A DNA stretch of 64,000 bases from Sternotherus odoratus (Eukaryota > Chordata > Testudines > Kinosternidae): assembly GCA_032164245.1 (NCBI GenBank), contig JAVMKO010000139.1, positions 100,974-164,973 on the forward strand, written 5' to 3'. Below the pieces are notes generated by a model, which was not told the origin of the DNA, did not search any database, and saw nothing but the letters and a program-made list of their open reading frames with translations. Both the position numbers and the translations under genes were made by a program. The number at the start of each line of letters is the position of its first letter. Positions within the stretch are counted from its first letter, which is position 1. Of the stretch, positions 34,238-45,124 are shown piece after piece.

Positions 34238-37200
34238 TTACAGGCCCCCCCTCTTTCCCTTCTTTCGGCCTTGGGTTGTCTTCGGGATGCCTTGGAGGAC
34301 GGGCAGGCGGAAGGGGGGCTGCACCTGCGGGAGACGGGGGGAGGATGAGCACCCGGCCCCCTGCCCCATAGCAATCCCCCCGGTGCCCAGAGCCCACCAA
34401 CCGCAGAGCCCAGCCCCACAGCACCCCCCCGGCGGCCAGAACCCACCAAGCCCAGCCCCCCATGGTGCCCAACACTGACAGCACCCTGCCCCCTCACCCT
34501 CCCCCCCCATACCCACAGCCCCATGGTGCCCCGGCCCCCAGCAGACTCACCTCCCTCCTGCCGGCCTCGGGAGGGGAGTGGGGGCTGGGAGCCCAGACGC
34601 CTGAGTTCTCTCCCCGGCTCTGGGAGAGGAGTGGGGGCTGGTGGGTTAGAGCAGGGGGGGCTAGGAGCCAGGACTCCTGGGTTCTCTCCCCGGCTCTGGG
34701 AGGGGAGTGGGGGATAGTGGTTAGAGCAGGGGGGGCTAGGAGCCAGGACTCCTGGGTTCCCCCGGCACTCACCTGGTGGGGGCTGGCATTTGAGCCTGGC
34801 ACTCTTTTGTGCTTCTGGGCCTCCAGCTGCCAGCCCTCTCCGATAGTTTGCCAAAACTTCATTTGTTGAAAAGATTGGGCAGACTTTCTTTCACATTCCG
34901 CCGCCAACCTGTGGAGAAGGGGGGGGTGTTGGAGCTCCACGGTGGGGGGTAGCCTGGCCTGGGGAACCCGCCGCCCCGCCCCAGAGGTGGGCGCATCTCT
35001 GTGCCGGGTCCCTAGGTCACCCGCCGCCCCGCCCCAGAGGTGGGCGCATCTCTGTGCCGGGTCCCTAGGTCACCCACCGCCCCGCCCCAGAGGTGGGCGC
35101 ATCTCTGTGCCGGGTCCCTAGGTCACCCGCCGCCCCGCCCCAGAGGTGGGCGCATCTCTGTGCCGGGTCCCTAGGTCACCCGCCGCCCAGCCCCAGAGGT
35201 GGGCGCATCTCTGTGCCGGGTCCCTAGGTCACCCGCCGCCCCGCCCCAGAGGTGGGCGCATCTCTGTGCCGGGTCCCTAGGTCACCCGCCGCCCCGCCCC
35301 AGAGGTGGGTGCATCTCGGCACCGGGCGAGGGGTCCCCGGGTCACCTGCCGCCCCGCCCCAGAGGTGGGCGCATCTCTGTGCCGGGTCCCTAGGTCACCC
35401 GCCGCCCCGCCCCAGAGGTGGGCGCATCTCTGTGCCGGGTCCCTAGGTCACCCGCCGCCCAGCCCCAGAGGTGGGCGCATCTCTGTGCCGGGTCCCTAGG
35501 TCACCTGCCGCCCCGCCCCAGAGGTGGGCGCATCTCTGTGCCGGGTCCCTAGGTCACCCGCCGCCCCGCCCCAGAGGTGGGCGCATCTCGGCACCGGGCG
35601 AGGGGTCCCCGGGTCACCCGCCGCCCCGCCCCAGAGGTGGGCGCATCTCAGTGCCAGGCGAGGGGTCCCCGGGTCACCCGCCGCCCCGCCCCAGAGGTGG
35701 GCGCATCTCGGCGCTGGGTGAGGGGTCCCCGGGTCCCCTGGTACCTCCTTTCGTGCTGCTGCATGACTTTCTCCTTCTCTTCCCTGTGGCCGGATATCAT
35801 TTTATTTCGCTTTAACTCATATTCTTGTTCCAACTGGAGGAGCTCATTCCTGTGGCGAGAGCAGGGCCGGGCTGAGCGACAGGCGCGGCCCCCTGGTGGG
35901 GGAGGGATTGGGGGGGTGGCGGGGTGCTGGGTGGGGTACCTTTGTCGGTCCTCAAGCACCTGAATCTGGTGCTCGTAGTTTTCTGTTCGGTTTCTGAGCC
36001 ATTCAGTGTGTTGGTGTGCCAGTGGTATGGATGTTTTTTTCGTCCACTGGGGCCTTGTGGGGCCAGCCTCCCGCTGCACGACCTGCTGGGAAGGGGAAGG
36101 ACCTGGGTGACCTCCAGCCCCCCACTCGCCTTCCAGAGCCAGGGAGAGAACCCAGGAGTCCTGGCTCCCAGTCCCCCCTGCTCTAACCCACCAGCCCCCA
36201 CTCCCCTCCCAGAGCCGGGGAGAAACCCAGGAGTCCGGGCTCCTAGCCCCCCCTTGCTCTAACCCACCAGCCCCCAGGGGCACAGAGTGGGGTGGGCATG
36301 GGGCCAAGGGGAGGATGAGGAGGCCAGACCGGGCCAGGTGAGGGGCACCGGGGAGTCAGCCTGTGTGTGGCCCTTGGAAATCATGTCTGCCTTCTGGTTT
36401 CTCAGTTTCCTCATCTATAAAATCGGGATCCTATTTCTCTATCCCACATGAATGATGGAACCACTCCTACTTTGGGGAACATCACAGATTGCTTAGGAAA
36501 GTAGGAAGTAATTTCTTAGTAAAGCATATGACAGGATGCATTAAGATCCACTGTTTGAGAGAAGAATCAGGGAGGTAGCCGTGTTAGTCTGGAATAGCAT
36601 ATTTACAGTCAGTTACTAACAGAATGACCCATCCCATGCTACTTGGGGAAGTACATTTTTCAGATCAGCTTTAACATAAATTGAAGTCATAAACACATAA
36701 ATGTACTGATATTTGGAGAGTGGAAAATGGAAATACCATTGAAGCAGATGGTGAAATAGCTACCTACAGTATTTTCCAAGGCAAGTTCCACCTGTCTGCT
36801 TATTCTCAAATATATTAAACTGTTTTAATTAAAAAAAACAAAACAAAAAAAACTACACCTACAGAAACACCACTTAACCCTAACTACAGACTAACTCCTA
36901 GGGTAGCTTTTTATTGTTTTTGACTTAGAACTACTTGAAGAAAAATGTATTTAAAAGTGTGAAAAGAGAAGTCATTTAAATTTCATTTTTGTTTATAAAT
37001 TAAACGTTCTTTAATGTATACTGGTGAAAGTATGAAAAATATACTATTAAAACTGTAAAAAATTAATACTACTACAATGAATTTAATTTTAACTGCTGAC
37101 AGGTATTTTTAAGAGCTATTTATATTTCAATGTAATCCTTACTATACCTGCATCGCTGGCAGAGTCTCCTGAAAAAATAAAACACATTTATCAGTCTTTA

Positions 37201-37511
37201 GATAAGAGATTCTATAAATCTCCGCCCCCAGGACCCCCTCCCTACCCAACCCCCCCGTCCCCTGACTACCCCCTCCAGAGACCCCCCTCCCCTACCCAAC
37301 CCTCCCCGTCCCCTGACTACCCCCTCGAGAGACCCCCCTGCCCCAGGACCCCTCCCCTACCCAACCCCCCCATCCCCTGACTACCCCCTCCAGAGACCCC
37401 CCCCCCCGCCCCCAGGACCGTCGGACAGGAAAGGGGTTAAAATGCTCCGTATTCAGGTCGACTCACCTCAACGTCTTCACGGCTCTGCGTCCCCCGCTGT
37501 TCATCCCCCAT
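34238..37511 (-). CDS. Unit C: intact six-exon CNTROB-derived gene, 179-residue coiled-coil protein (novel)
   Basis: Minus-strand exons: 37467-37511 (ATG; MGDEQRGTQSREDVE), 37148-37168 (ETLPAMQ), 35940-36085 (VVQREAGPTRPQW to IQVLEDRQ), 35745-35849 (NELLQLEQEYELKRNKM), 34773-34908 (LAAECERKSAQSFQQMKFWQ), 34238-34324 (LPVLQGIPKTTQGRKKGKRG, then stop). Lengths 45, 21, 146, 105, 136 and 87 sum to 540, all introns are GT-AG, phases match at each joint and there is no internal stop. Exons 3-4 occupy the positions of the centrobin exons carrying SQREAQ... and KQLLEL... in unit B; exon 6 is the terminal exon position. The protein is rich in Glu, Gln, Lys and Arg with heptad-like spacing and a basic tail, so a small coiled-coil protein is likely. 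Exons are more AT-rich than their introns. Function unknown; a centrosomal partner role is inference only. A CpG region with a promoter-module fragment lies just upstream. Confidence 0.7.
34560..34770 (+). repeat. 'aggactcct' minisatellite, three units, in unit C intron 5
   Basis: Plus-orientation copies, two with intact cores and the outermost diverged (gcccagacgcctgagttct). Confidence 0.88.
34970..35740. repeat. 53/60-bp minisatellite in unit C intron 4, about 14 copies
   Basis: A mixture of 53-bp units (gcgcatctctgtgccgggtc, cctaggtcacc) and 60-bp units with gcgaggggtccccgg. The 7-bp difference corresponds to loss of part of gcgaggg. It is the largest array of this family. Confidence 0.94.
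36120..36285 (-). repeat. 'aggactcct' minisatellite, two units, minus orientation
   Basis: In unit C intron 2, immediately upstream of exon 3. Confidence 0.88.
36340..36450 (+). mobile_element. MIR/CORE-type SINE fragment
   Basis: The string ctcagtttcctcatctataa followed by aatcgggatcc matches the conserved central-3' part of tRNA-derived amniote SINEs. Confidence 0.6.
36555..36600. repeat. Short interspersed repeat end
   Basis: ggtagccgtgttagtctgga is a frequent repeat terminus in reptile genomes. Only this end is present. Confidence 0.45.
37215..37420. repeat. C-rich ~60-bp tandem repeat, about three copies
   Basis: Units of cctgactaccccctccagag with acccaacccccc. Similar sequence forms the interior of the hAT MITE at 5071-5674, so this may be an endless internal fragment of that family. 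It lies in unit C intron 1. Confidence 0.75.
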
Positions 37512-37519
37512 CGTCTCTG

Positions 37520-37800
37520 CCCGGTGAGGTCTGGAGCTGAGGGGAGAGCGGAGGCGAAGGGGCTGGAGAGAGATGGGAGCGGGGGGGGACTCAGCGCGCG
37601 GGACAGTAACGGCCGAGGGGGGTGATGCGGGGCTGCGAATGGGGGCGGGGCCCGGCCGCGCGCTCTACGGGGGGGCGGGGACCCACCGCCGGCCCCAGTC
37701 TCTGCGCCCCCCATCCCCACGGGGCCGGATCCACGGCGGCTGAGGCAGCTCCGCGGCTTCTCCCCGCTTCCCGGGCCGAGAGTCAGTTTCATGGAGAAGT
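37520..37800 (-). promoter_or_regulatory. CpG-rich upstream region of unit C gene with promoter-module fragment
   Basis: GC-rich sequence directly 5' of the unit C start codon. 37,690-37,790 repeats the left part of the promoter module (ccagtctctgc..., ggggccggatccac, cttctccccgcttcccgggc) but lacks the NRF1, SBS and ETS-CRE sites. Promoter activity is inferred from position. Confidence 0.45.
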
Positions 37801-38584
37801 TGCTGGGATTTAGAAACATGGGGAACAGCCCCAAACCCGACAGCATTCTTAACTGACAGCTCATAGCGACATAGAGGGAGGCAAAACCTGACCTTTGAGA
37901 TCAACGTTCAGAAATGAAAAAAGGGTGGAAATCAGAGGGATTTTCTATCAGTTGTTGATAGGAGGTAAAATCCAAGTGTTTCAGCTGAATATTTGATAAA
38001 TGAATAGAGAGGAAATGGGCAACATTCGCAAATATTTTATATCCATGTTCAAGAATGTGAGAAAAGGTGTAAATCTGAGAGTTTCTTTGTATTTTAGATT
38101 TAGAGAGATGGGAAATCTCAGGGCATATTCAGTTAGAAATGGGCTAGAGAAAAAGGGGGGCAAATGTTTAGGGGTTTTGGATCAACCTGGGAGATGTGCA
38201 GAGAATACACATCACTGCACCACTGATCACAGGAGAGAAACACCCCGAGATGGGAGGGGATGATCTGTTGCTCTTCACTCCCTGGAGGAAAAGAGAGACG
38301 AGGGGACTGGATTTTATAGGACTGTCCAGCACGTCCACAGTTCCCCCCAGTGCCACCGTTCACATGGGGGGCAGGGAGCCCTCGGAGGAGCTGCGTTAAG
38401 AGGGTGGGGGAGGGGGAGCTGGCAGGTTCCCTGGGGGAGGGGAGGGGGCAGCAGTGGGGGATGGGCAGGGGGCTGGGAACTGCGGTCTGGGGGCCACTCC
38501 CCCCCCGCCCGCTACTCCCCCCCCCCCCCCGGGGATTTCCTGGCTGCGCAGAGACCGTTCAACCCCCCGCGTCCCACTGACCCT

Positions 38585-39086
38585 CCCCCCGCCCCACAGG
38601 GGACCCCCCGCCCCAGTCTCTGCCCCCCCATCCCCGCGGGGCCGGATCCACTGGGGCTGGGGCAGCTCCGAGGCTTCTCCCCGGTTCGCGGGGCCGAGAG
38701 TCACTTTCCCGCCCCCCCCCCCCCCCGGGTCTCTCACTCGCGGGTGCGGCCGGGCGCGGAGGGGTTAATAACAGTCTTTCCACAGCTCGAGGAAGACGCA
38801 CCTGAACCGTTAGATTGGCCGCGTGCTAATGGCGCATGCGCAGTGACAGCTACTGGAAGGCTCCCGCTCTGGGCTGGAGAAGGCGGAAGCGCCCCCGGTG
38901 CATGCTGGGAGATGTAGTCCCTGACTCCCCCGGGACCAGAAGTGACGTTGAAAGCGGGAGGAGGAGCCGGGCTCCCCCGCTGCTGCTCCCTGGCGCTGGG
39001 CGGGGGGGCAGGAGGGTCTGTGCCGGGGAGTCCTTCATGACCCCCCGCGCCCGGCCCCCCCCCCGCTGCGGAGCTTCCGCCTCCAG
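38585..39086 (+). promoter_or_regulatory. Promoter module B (copy of TRAPPC1/CNTROB promoter)
   Basis: Close copy of 1,000-1,384: cgcatgcgcagtgac (NRF1-type, 38,833-38,847), catgctgggagatgtagt (SBS-type, 38,901-38,918) and agaagtgacgttg, where the ETS half is changed from CCGGAAGT to CCAGAAGT. A first-exon donor GCCTCCAG|GTCCGG follows at 39,086. No TRAPPC1 exon follows. The following sequence to 39,260 resembles that after modules C and D. Confidence 0.7.
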
Positions 39087-39289
39087 GTCCGGGGGACCCG
39101 GCATCTCGCAGCGCCGGGATCTGCTCCTGTCCCCGCGGGAGACCAACGACCCCCCCTGGCCAGGCTCTGCCCTGGGGGGGCGGGGGGAGGGGACCGGCCC
39201 CCCGGGGTCTCTGCGTGGGGCGGGGGGGAGAAGACCCCCCCCATTTTTCCAGCTACTTCCCCCTCCCCACAGCCAGGGGCCGCTTCCGA

Positions 39290-39356
39290 GAGCCCAATCC
39301 CAAAGCTGCCAATCACTGTGCTTGGTCCCGCCCAGTGGGCGGTGCCTGGTATGCTC
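39290..39356 (-). repeat. Fragment of module R, minus orientation
   Basis: Reverse complement of the end of 45,985-46,345 (agcataccaggcaccgccca ... gattggcagctgtggg). Confidence 0.75.
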
Positions 39357-39954
39357 TGCCCTGGGGGGGGCGGGGGGAGGGGACCAGACCCTGGGGTCCC
39401 TGCGTGGGGTGGGGGGAGAAGTGAGACCGGGCGGGGGGGGGGGCACGGGACCCATCTGGACGCTGTTGTGAGGGGCGGGGCTCGGCCTCTCCGCTCCTGC
39501 CCCGACGGGGCCGCGTGTGCCGAGCGGGACCCCCGCGGCGAGCGACAGAGGCGGGGGGGGCGCCAGGGAGAGGTTCCATGTCACGCGCCCATCCCCCGAC
39601 CCGCCCCAGCCGAGCCAGCAGCTCTGTAGGGACCAGGATTCGGGAGACAGCCCCGCCCCCAGCATCGCCCCGCCCACCCCCGCATCGTCCCGCCCCCAGC
39701 ATCGCCCCGCCCACCCCAGCGCCACTGAAACATCCCCCCCATGGGGTGGGTCCCCAGAGAGCGACAGGGGAGCCTCCAGGGGGGGGGCATTTGCGGGGCA
39801 TTTCCCAGCACCAGGGCTCGCTTGTCTCCCAGGAGGCATCATCCCCGGGTGGAAGAGACCAGAGAAAAGATGCATCTCTCGCCCCCCCCCCACCTCCAGG
39901 TGCTCGATCAATGGCTTTGGGGAACTATTTAAAAGCAACCGGAATGGGAATTGG

Positions 39955-40072
39955 GGAGACCAGATGTCCTGATCTTATAGGCACAGTCCTGGGTCTTTTA
40001 TTTTGTAGGCTCCTATTACCCCCGCCCCTTTCTCCCGATTTTTCACATTTGCTGTCTGGTCACCCTAGAATA
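39955..40072 (+). mobile_element. Short MITE-like element, 'gtctggtcaccct' family
   Basis: Starts gaccagatgtcctgat and ends tgctgtctggtcaccctag. The ends are inverted copies. Further copies at 42,215, 53,537 and 60,558. Confidence 0.8.
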
Positions 40073-40079
40073 GATAAGA

Positions 40080-40860
40080 TTGGGATGTGCTTCAAGAGGG
40101 AGTGGGAATGTTAGGACCAAAGGAGTTTCCAGTGAAGTGAGACGAATGAGAAATTGTTTTATTTGTAGCTATACTCTGGCAAATGAAAAAAATGAAAAAA
40201 TCTGTGAAAAGTTTAGAAAAAATAAAGATTTCTTTGAGAAGCAGGGACACAAAATACTATTTCTGACCAGCCTTTCCCAGAATCCCTATACATCTAGGAA
40301 ACATGTAAGACTCATCATGTTTTCAAAACTTCTAAAGGTATGTATGCCCACCATTTTAATGAGAATTAGGCTTCTGGGTGACTGAAAATCTTAGCCTAAT
40401 ACTATTACATCTACCAAGTGTTTTGAGCACGATATGGCTTTTGAAACTCTCAGAATGAGATTCTTATTCCACACTCCAATTCTGGGGAAGCTGTATGTAT
40501 TTTCCTCCATTTTAAGGATTAATTGCAATTTTTATCATTCTGAGAGAGCAATGAAATGTGTCAAAAATAAATCCTACAAATGAAATAGCAAGTGCAGATT
40601 TATCACATCAATTTCATTCTTATGTTGGCAGCCTACTATGTTAGAGAAAGCTACAGACACCAGCATGACAGCAGTTTGAAATTGCAAACTTTTATTTGGT
40701 ACGAACGCACTCAACTACAAAGAAGAGCAATAAAAAAATCATTTTCACCCAAGATCATACAGATCGCTCCACCCATTCACATTTTAACATGGGCTTAAAA
40801 GGACAATACTTTCCCTGTCCTTATTTAAGAGACTTTGTTTTCTCATGAGTTGGGAAGAAG
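40080..40860. other. AT-rich spacer, nothing recognised
   Basis: No exon, known repeat or RNA gene is evident. Confidence 0.5.
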
Positions 40861-41125
40861 GATGGTCCAGTAGCTAAGGATATAGCCTGAAATTCATGCC
40901 AGGCAATTTGGGTTCAATCCTCTGCTTTACTACAGATCCCTTGTGTGACTGCAGCCTAAGCACTTAGTCTCTCTGTGCCTCAATCTCCCATCTGTAAAAT
41001 GGGAATAGTAGCACTTCTCTACCTCACAGCGGTCTTGTGAAGACATACATTAAACACAGTGAGGTGCTAAGTTACTATGGTAATGGGGGTCTCATAAGTA
41101 CCTAAAACAGATAATAAATTAATTC
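40861..41125 (+). mobile_element. tRNA-derived SINE of MIR/CORE type, near full length
   Basis: A degenerate tRNA-like head (ggttcaatcctctgcttta as B-box region) is followed by the CORE-like tail ctcaatctcccatctgtaaa, atgggaatagtagcac and ctacctcacagcggtcttgt, as in amniote MIR-type SINEs. Confidence 0.75.
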
Positions 41126-41699
41126 ACTAGTACTAGGTCCTCAGGCATGCCTAACCTCTGCTGCCTGGGAAGTGGGAGCAATGAGGACATAAGTGGCTTT
41201 CCATTATTTCAAACCCTCCAAACCTTGGTTCAGATCAGGCCCGTTCTCCACAGGGCATCCACACACAGAGCCTACCCTCTACTCTAGACTTTAGACAGAT
41301 GAGGGGTAATCTGCCATGCCTCCTCCCACTAGGGCTCATCATAATCCCCAATTGTTAGCAACTGGTTTAAACCTTGAAGCATGAGGTTTAATATCCCTTC
41401 CAGAATTTGTTAAAAATGAACTGGGATATTTGTGGTACCTGCATAGCCTCTCTTGAATCTTGCTGAGCACTGGCCATCATCTTGGTAATTTACTCATCAA
41501 TAGAGCTCTCTACTGACATTCAAATGATGAGAACCATCCACCAGGTTTTAGTTCTGCGTACTAAATCATAAGCACGGTCATTTAGTAAAACTAGTTTTTC
41601 TTACATTTCTATACACTCCCTTTAAATACATTTTGGGTCAGATTCTCCCCATCATTCAAGATCTGCTTGGCACAGGAGAGATGGGGCATCCTAATAATA

Positions 41700-41860
41700 A
41701 TAATCCTAATAATCCCCAGGCGGGGGCGGCTCCACGTTCGGCAGAGGGGCCGGGAAGCGCCTGGGGGAGCCGCCGGCCAGGGACGCGCGCAGGCCGGATG
41801 GAAGGCTTTGGCGGGCCGTATAAGGCCTGCGGGCTGGAGGTTCCCCACCCCTGCCGTAGA
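41700..41860. mobile_element. hAT-type MITE end fragment
   Basis: GC-rich island in AT-rich surroundings ending gaggttccccacccctgccg, the inverted terminus of the common 'caggggtgggaac' hAT MITEs. The opposite end is not clear. Confidence 0.5.
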
Positions 41861-42214
41861 CAGATCAATGAGAAGTTCCCCTCAATACACAGCTGACAGA
41901 AAAAAAAGCAAACACGTTAAGATTCATAAGGAATGGGATGGAGACTAACACCGAACATTTGTGTATAAATCCAGGGGGCAGCCCCTAATACCCTGGGACC
42001 CCCGTGGCTAGCACAGCGCTGCACACGGGATATTGTAGATCTGTCTCTGAGAACGGGGGAAGAAATAGGTCTAAATATTTTTTGATGAGAGAAACCCCCC
42101 TGGATGTGAAGGGATTTTATATGAAGTGGAGAGGTTGACAGGATTGTATACGGAAGTTTAATAAACAGACTAATAATCCCCCCACCCCCACCCCCATACC
42201 ATTCCCATGGGCAT

Positions 42215-42345
42215 AAGGCGATCAGATGTCCCCATTTTATAGGGCCAGTCCCGATTTTGGGGTCTTTTTCTTATATAGGATCCTATGACCCCCACCCACT
42301 CTTCTGATTTTTCACACTTGCTGTCGGGTCCCCCTACATGGGCAG
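42215..42345 (+). mobile_element. Short MITE-like element, 'gtctggtcaccct' family
   Basis: ggcgatcagatgtccccatt ... cttgctgtcgggtccccc, a diverged copy of 39,955-40,072. Confidence 0.78.
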
Positions 42346-42629
42346 CAGGGAGCCCTTTGGGGAGGGGGTTTAAGAGGGGGGTAGGGAGCAGGAACAACCC
42401 CCCCTCCAGGCAGTGGGGAGGAGGCAGCAGCAAAGGGGGGGGTGACTGGGAGTAGCGGGGGGGGGCAGGAGCCAGGACTGTGTCTCCCCCCCGTCCCCTC
42501 CCTCGCCCTGCTGCTGGCGGAGGTTCAAGGGCCGCCCCAGCCCACCCCAGAGGCAGCTGATTCTCCGGGCGCTGCAAGCGGCCCCCATTGACCCCAGACT
42601 CGTGGGGGGAAGGATTGACATCCGACGGG

Positions 42630-42970
42630 GGGGCGGAGTGTGGGGCGGGGCCAGTCGGAGCCGGGGGGGCGGGGCGGAGTGTGGGCGTCAGGGGGGGCAG
42701 GGCTGAGACGAAAGGGATCGGAGCGGGGGGGCGGGGCTGGTCAGAGCCAGGAGCAGGGGGGCGGGGCTAGTCGGGCGAGGGGGGCGGTCGGAGCCGGGGG
42801 GGCGGAGTTGGAGCAGGGGGCGGGGCCAGTCGGAGCCGGTGGGGCGGTCGGAGCACGGGGCGGGGCTAGTCGGGCGGGGCGGGGCTAGTCGGGCGGGGGA
42901 GCGGTCGGAGCAGGGAGATTCGCAGAAGGGGGCGGGGCTAATCGGGCGGGGGCGGGGCAGAGGGCGGGGC
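42630..42970. repeat. GC-rich degenerate tandem repeat with clustered GC boxes
   Basis: Units of ggggcggggctagtcgggcg and gcggtcggagcaggggg in variable order, with more than ten Sp1-type ggggcggggc boxes. It precedes promoter module C; a short version precedes module D at 59,465-59,610. Confidence 0.82.
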
Positions 42971-42974
42971 TAAT

Positions 42975-43640
42975 TGGGCGGGGGCGGGGCGTTCCTAGCG
43001 GCGCTGCCCGGACCTGAGCCTCCCCCCGCCCAGCCCCCACCCGCGCTCCCCAGGCAGCGCAACGGCCCGGCCGAGGGGCGGGGCCACCGGGGACCAGGCC
43101 CCGCCCCCGGGACACGGAGGATTCGCCTGAGAAGCGGCGACGCTGCACCCGCGGGGGGGTCAGGCACAGCCCGGGGTGCTCCGACCTGGGCTGGAGAGAG
43201 CGGAAGCGGCCCCGGGGCAGGCTGGGAGATGTAGTTCCTGCCTCTCCCGGGGGCGGAAGTGACGTTTGAAAGGGGGCGGGAGGAGCTCTGCCTGGCTCTG
43301 GGCATGCGCAGATTGCCCATGGGCCGCCTCGAGATACCGCCGCGAGTCCCGGGGGCGGGGCTGAGGGGCCGGGTGGTGACTGGGGGGGGGGGCTCGGAGC
43401 TGCTGTCCCTGCAGGAGACCAACGACCCCCCCCCGCTAGTCTCTGCCCTGGGGGGGCCGGGGGGAGGGGAGGGGACCAGCCCCCCCGGGTTCCTGCGGGG
43501 GGCTGGGGGAGAAGCCCCCCCCGTTTTTCCAGCTACTTCCCCACCCAGCCCCCACTGCCCGGCCCCTCCCCACATCCAGGGACCTGACCCCGCCCCCCTC
43601 CTGTCCCCACATCACCCCCGTCCCGTCCCATTAACCTGTG
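42975..43640 (+). promoter_or_regulatory. Promoter module C
   Basis: gctgggagatgtagttcctg (SBS-type, 43,221-43,240), gcggaagtgacgtttg (ETS-CRE) and then ggcatgcgcag (NRF1-type, 43,301-43,311). The order differs from modules A/B, where NRF1 is first. The first-exon donor is destroyed (CCTCGAGATACC in place of CCTCCAG|GTACC). Almost the same 660 bp recurs at 59,620-60,310. Confidence 0.65.
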
Positions 43641-43649
43641 GAACTCCTC

Positions 43650-43790
43650 GCCGGAGACACCCGCTGCTCGCCGCCCCCCCCCATAACTCCGCCCCCTGCC
43701 ACTCACCGGGGCAGCCTGCACGGGAAGGCGGGAGGGCGGGCGGCGCCCGGGTCAGAGGAGCCGAGACGCCGCCGCTGCCCCCGCCCCGCG
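43650..43790 (-). repeat. Inverted duplicate of 46,325-46,465
   Basis: ggggcagcctgcacgggaag and ggtcagaggagccgagacgc are the reverse complement of the GC-rich segment at 46,340-46,410. The pair encloses about 2.6 kb. Confidence 0.75.
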
Positions 43791-44070
43791 AGGACCCGCC
43801 CCCCCCTCCGCGGCCTGGGGGGGGGCAGTGGAGAAAAGGGGGGTCCTGGGAGGGGAACCCCAAAGCAGGCGCGGGGTACTGGGGGCGGGTGCCACTGCAG
43901 GGTATAGGGGGCACCCTTCACCTGCCTCACCCCCTCCATGCCATGGGGTTCTGTGCACCCCACTTTCCCTCTCCCCCCACCACCTGGACCCCTATTATGT
44001 AGGCTGTAAGGGCTGGGTATCCCCCCCGTAAGCCACGACCCATGTTCCTGTTGGGGCACCCCCTGATATT

Positions 44071-44580
44071 GGGGGGCTCTATGCAAATGAGCATCCCTAT
44101 ACCAAGGAGCGGGGTTGATTTGCATATCATGGCACCACCGGGGAAGGAGCAAAATCGGGCGCGCTCCCTCGCCATGGCAACCAGATTCGTGGGAGGCAGG
44201 GGTTAGGGGGCAGTGACCCGCACGTTCGCAGGGGCCAATGGTGAATCAATGAGGGGCCTCCAGCTCTTTCACTTGCATAAGCCCCGAGGGTGGGGCAAAG
44301 TCCGGGCGTTAAGAATGTCCATTTCACCTTAACTCTGCCCCCCCCGCCTATGCGTTTGGCTACAGCCCCCTCGTCGGCTGGGTTCGAGACTCTAGAACCC
44401 CAGCACAGGCCCCTTTCTTGTGAGCTGGGGAGGAGGTTGGTCACAACAGTAGGTTGTTATCCCCTAGGCAGATCCAGACACCACAGGGCGGGGCGGGGGC
44501 ATGTGAATGTCAAGAATCTGGACAACTGGGTTCTTAGCCTTTCCTCTGGGAGGGCAGTGGGGGCTGGGAGCCAGGACTCC
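44071..44580 (+). repeat. Octamer module, plus copy
   Basis: Low-copy segment with two perfect octamers, atgcaaat (44,081-44,088) and atttgcat (44,118-44,125), a third octamer-like acttgcat (44,271), a CCAAT box (about 44,235) and ggttcgagactctagaacc. It is matched in reverse complement at 63,531-64,000. No protein frame is conserved. Confidence 0.75.
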
Positions 44581-44760
44581 TGGGTCCTCTCCCCACCTCT
44601 GGAAGGGGAGTGGGGCCTAGCGGTTAGAGCAGGAGGTGGTTGGGAGCCAGGACGCCTGGGTTCTCTCCCTGACTCTGGGACAGGAGTGGGGGCTGGTGGG
44701 TTAGATCAGAGGGGAATCGGAGCCAGGACTCCTGGGTTCTCTCCCCAGCTCGGGGAGGGG
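44540..44760 (+). repeat. 'aggactcct' minisatellite, three units
   Basis: Plus orientation at the right end of the octamer module. The same junction is present in the inverted copy at 63,480-63,535. Confidence 0.88.
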
Positions 44761-45124
44761 GTTAGTGTATCCGCCCCGGGCATGTGCCCCATAGCGGGGG
44801 TGGCGCCTCTTCCCCCTCCCTCGCCCAACCCTGCCCCCAGCCATCGCAATTCACACGGGGCGACTCCCTCGCATGTCAGCGTGCGAGCACGTGCGAGATT
44901 CCCGCGTTCTCACTCCCGACCCGCAGCCCCTGCCCTGCCCTCGCCACACCTGGGCCAGTGCCCCTCACTCCTGACTTGCAGCCCCACACTGCCTCTGGGG
45001 AGCAGGGGGGCACAGAGATGTAGCTGGGCTGCATCCAGTGGAAGTGGGGGGCGCTGGGGGTCATGCTGCCTTCCCCCCACAACTGGCCAGCCAACAGGAT
45101 CCCGCCTGTACACGCAGCGCCAGC

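Noticed and set aside
25150..35740. Regularly spaced 53/60-bp repeats resembling a CRISPR array
   Set aside because: Vertebrate DNA; repeats are contiguous minisatellite units with no unique spacers.
38836..39471. Possible coding exon downstream of promoter module B (MRSDSYWKAPALGW...)
   Set aside because: Starts inside the promoter motifs, has no homologue I recognise and is not conserved in frame in modules A, C or D.
44345..44400. tRNA- or vault-RNA-like A and B boxes (ttggctacagcc, ggttcgagact)
   Set aside because: B box deviates at the last positions, the A-B spacing is short, no cloverleaf can be drawn and no T-run terminator follows.
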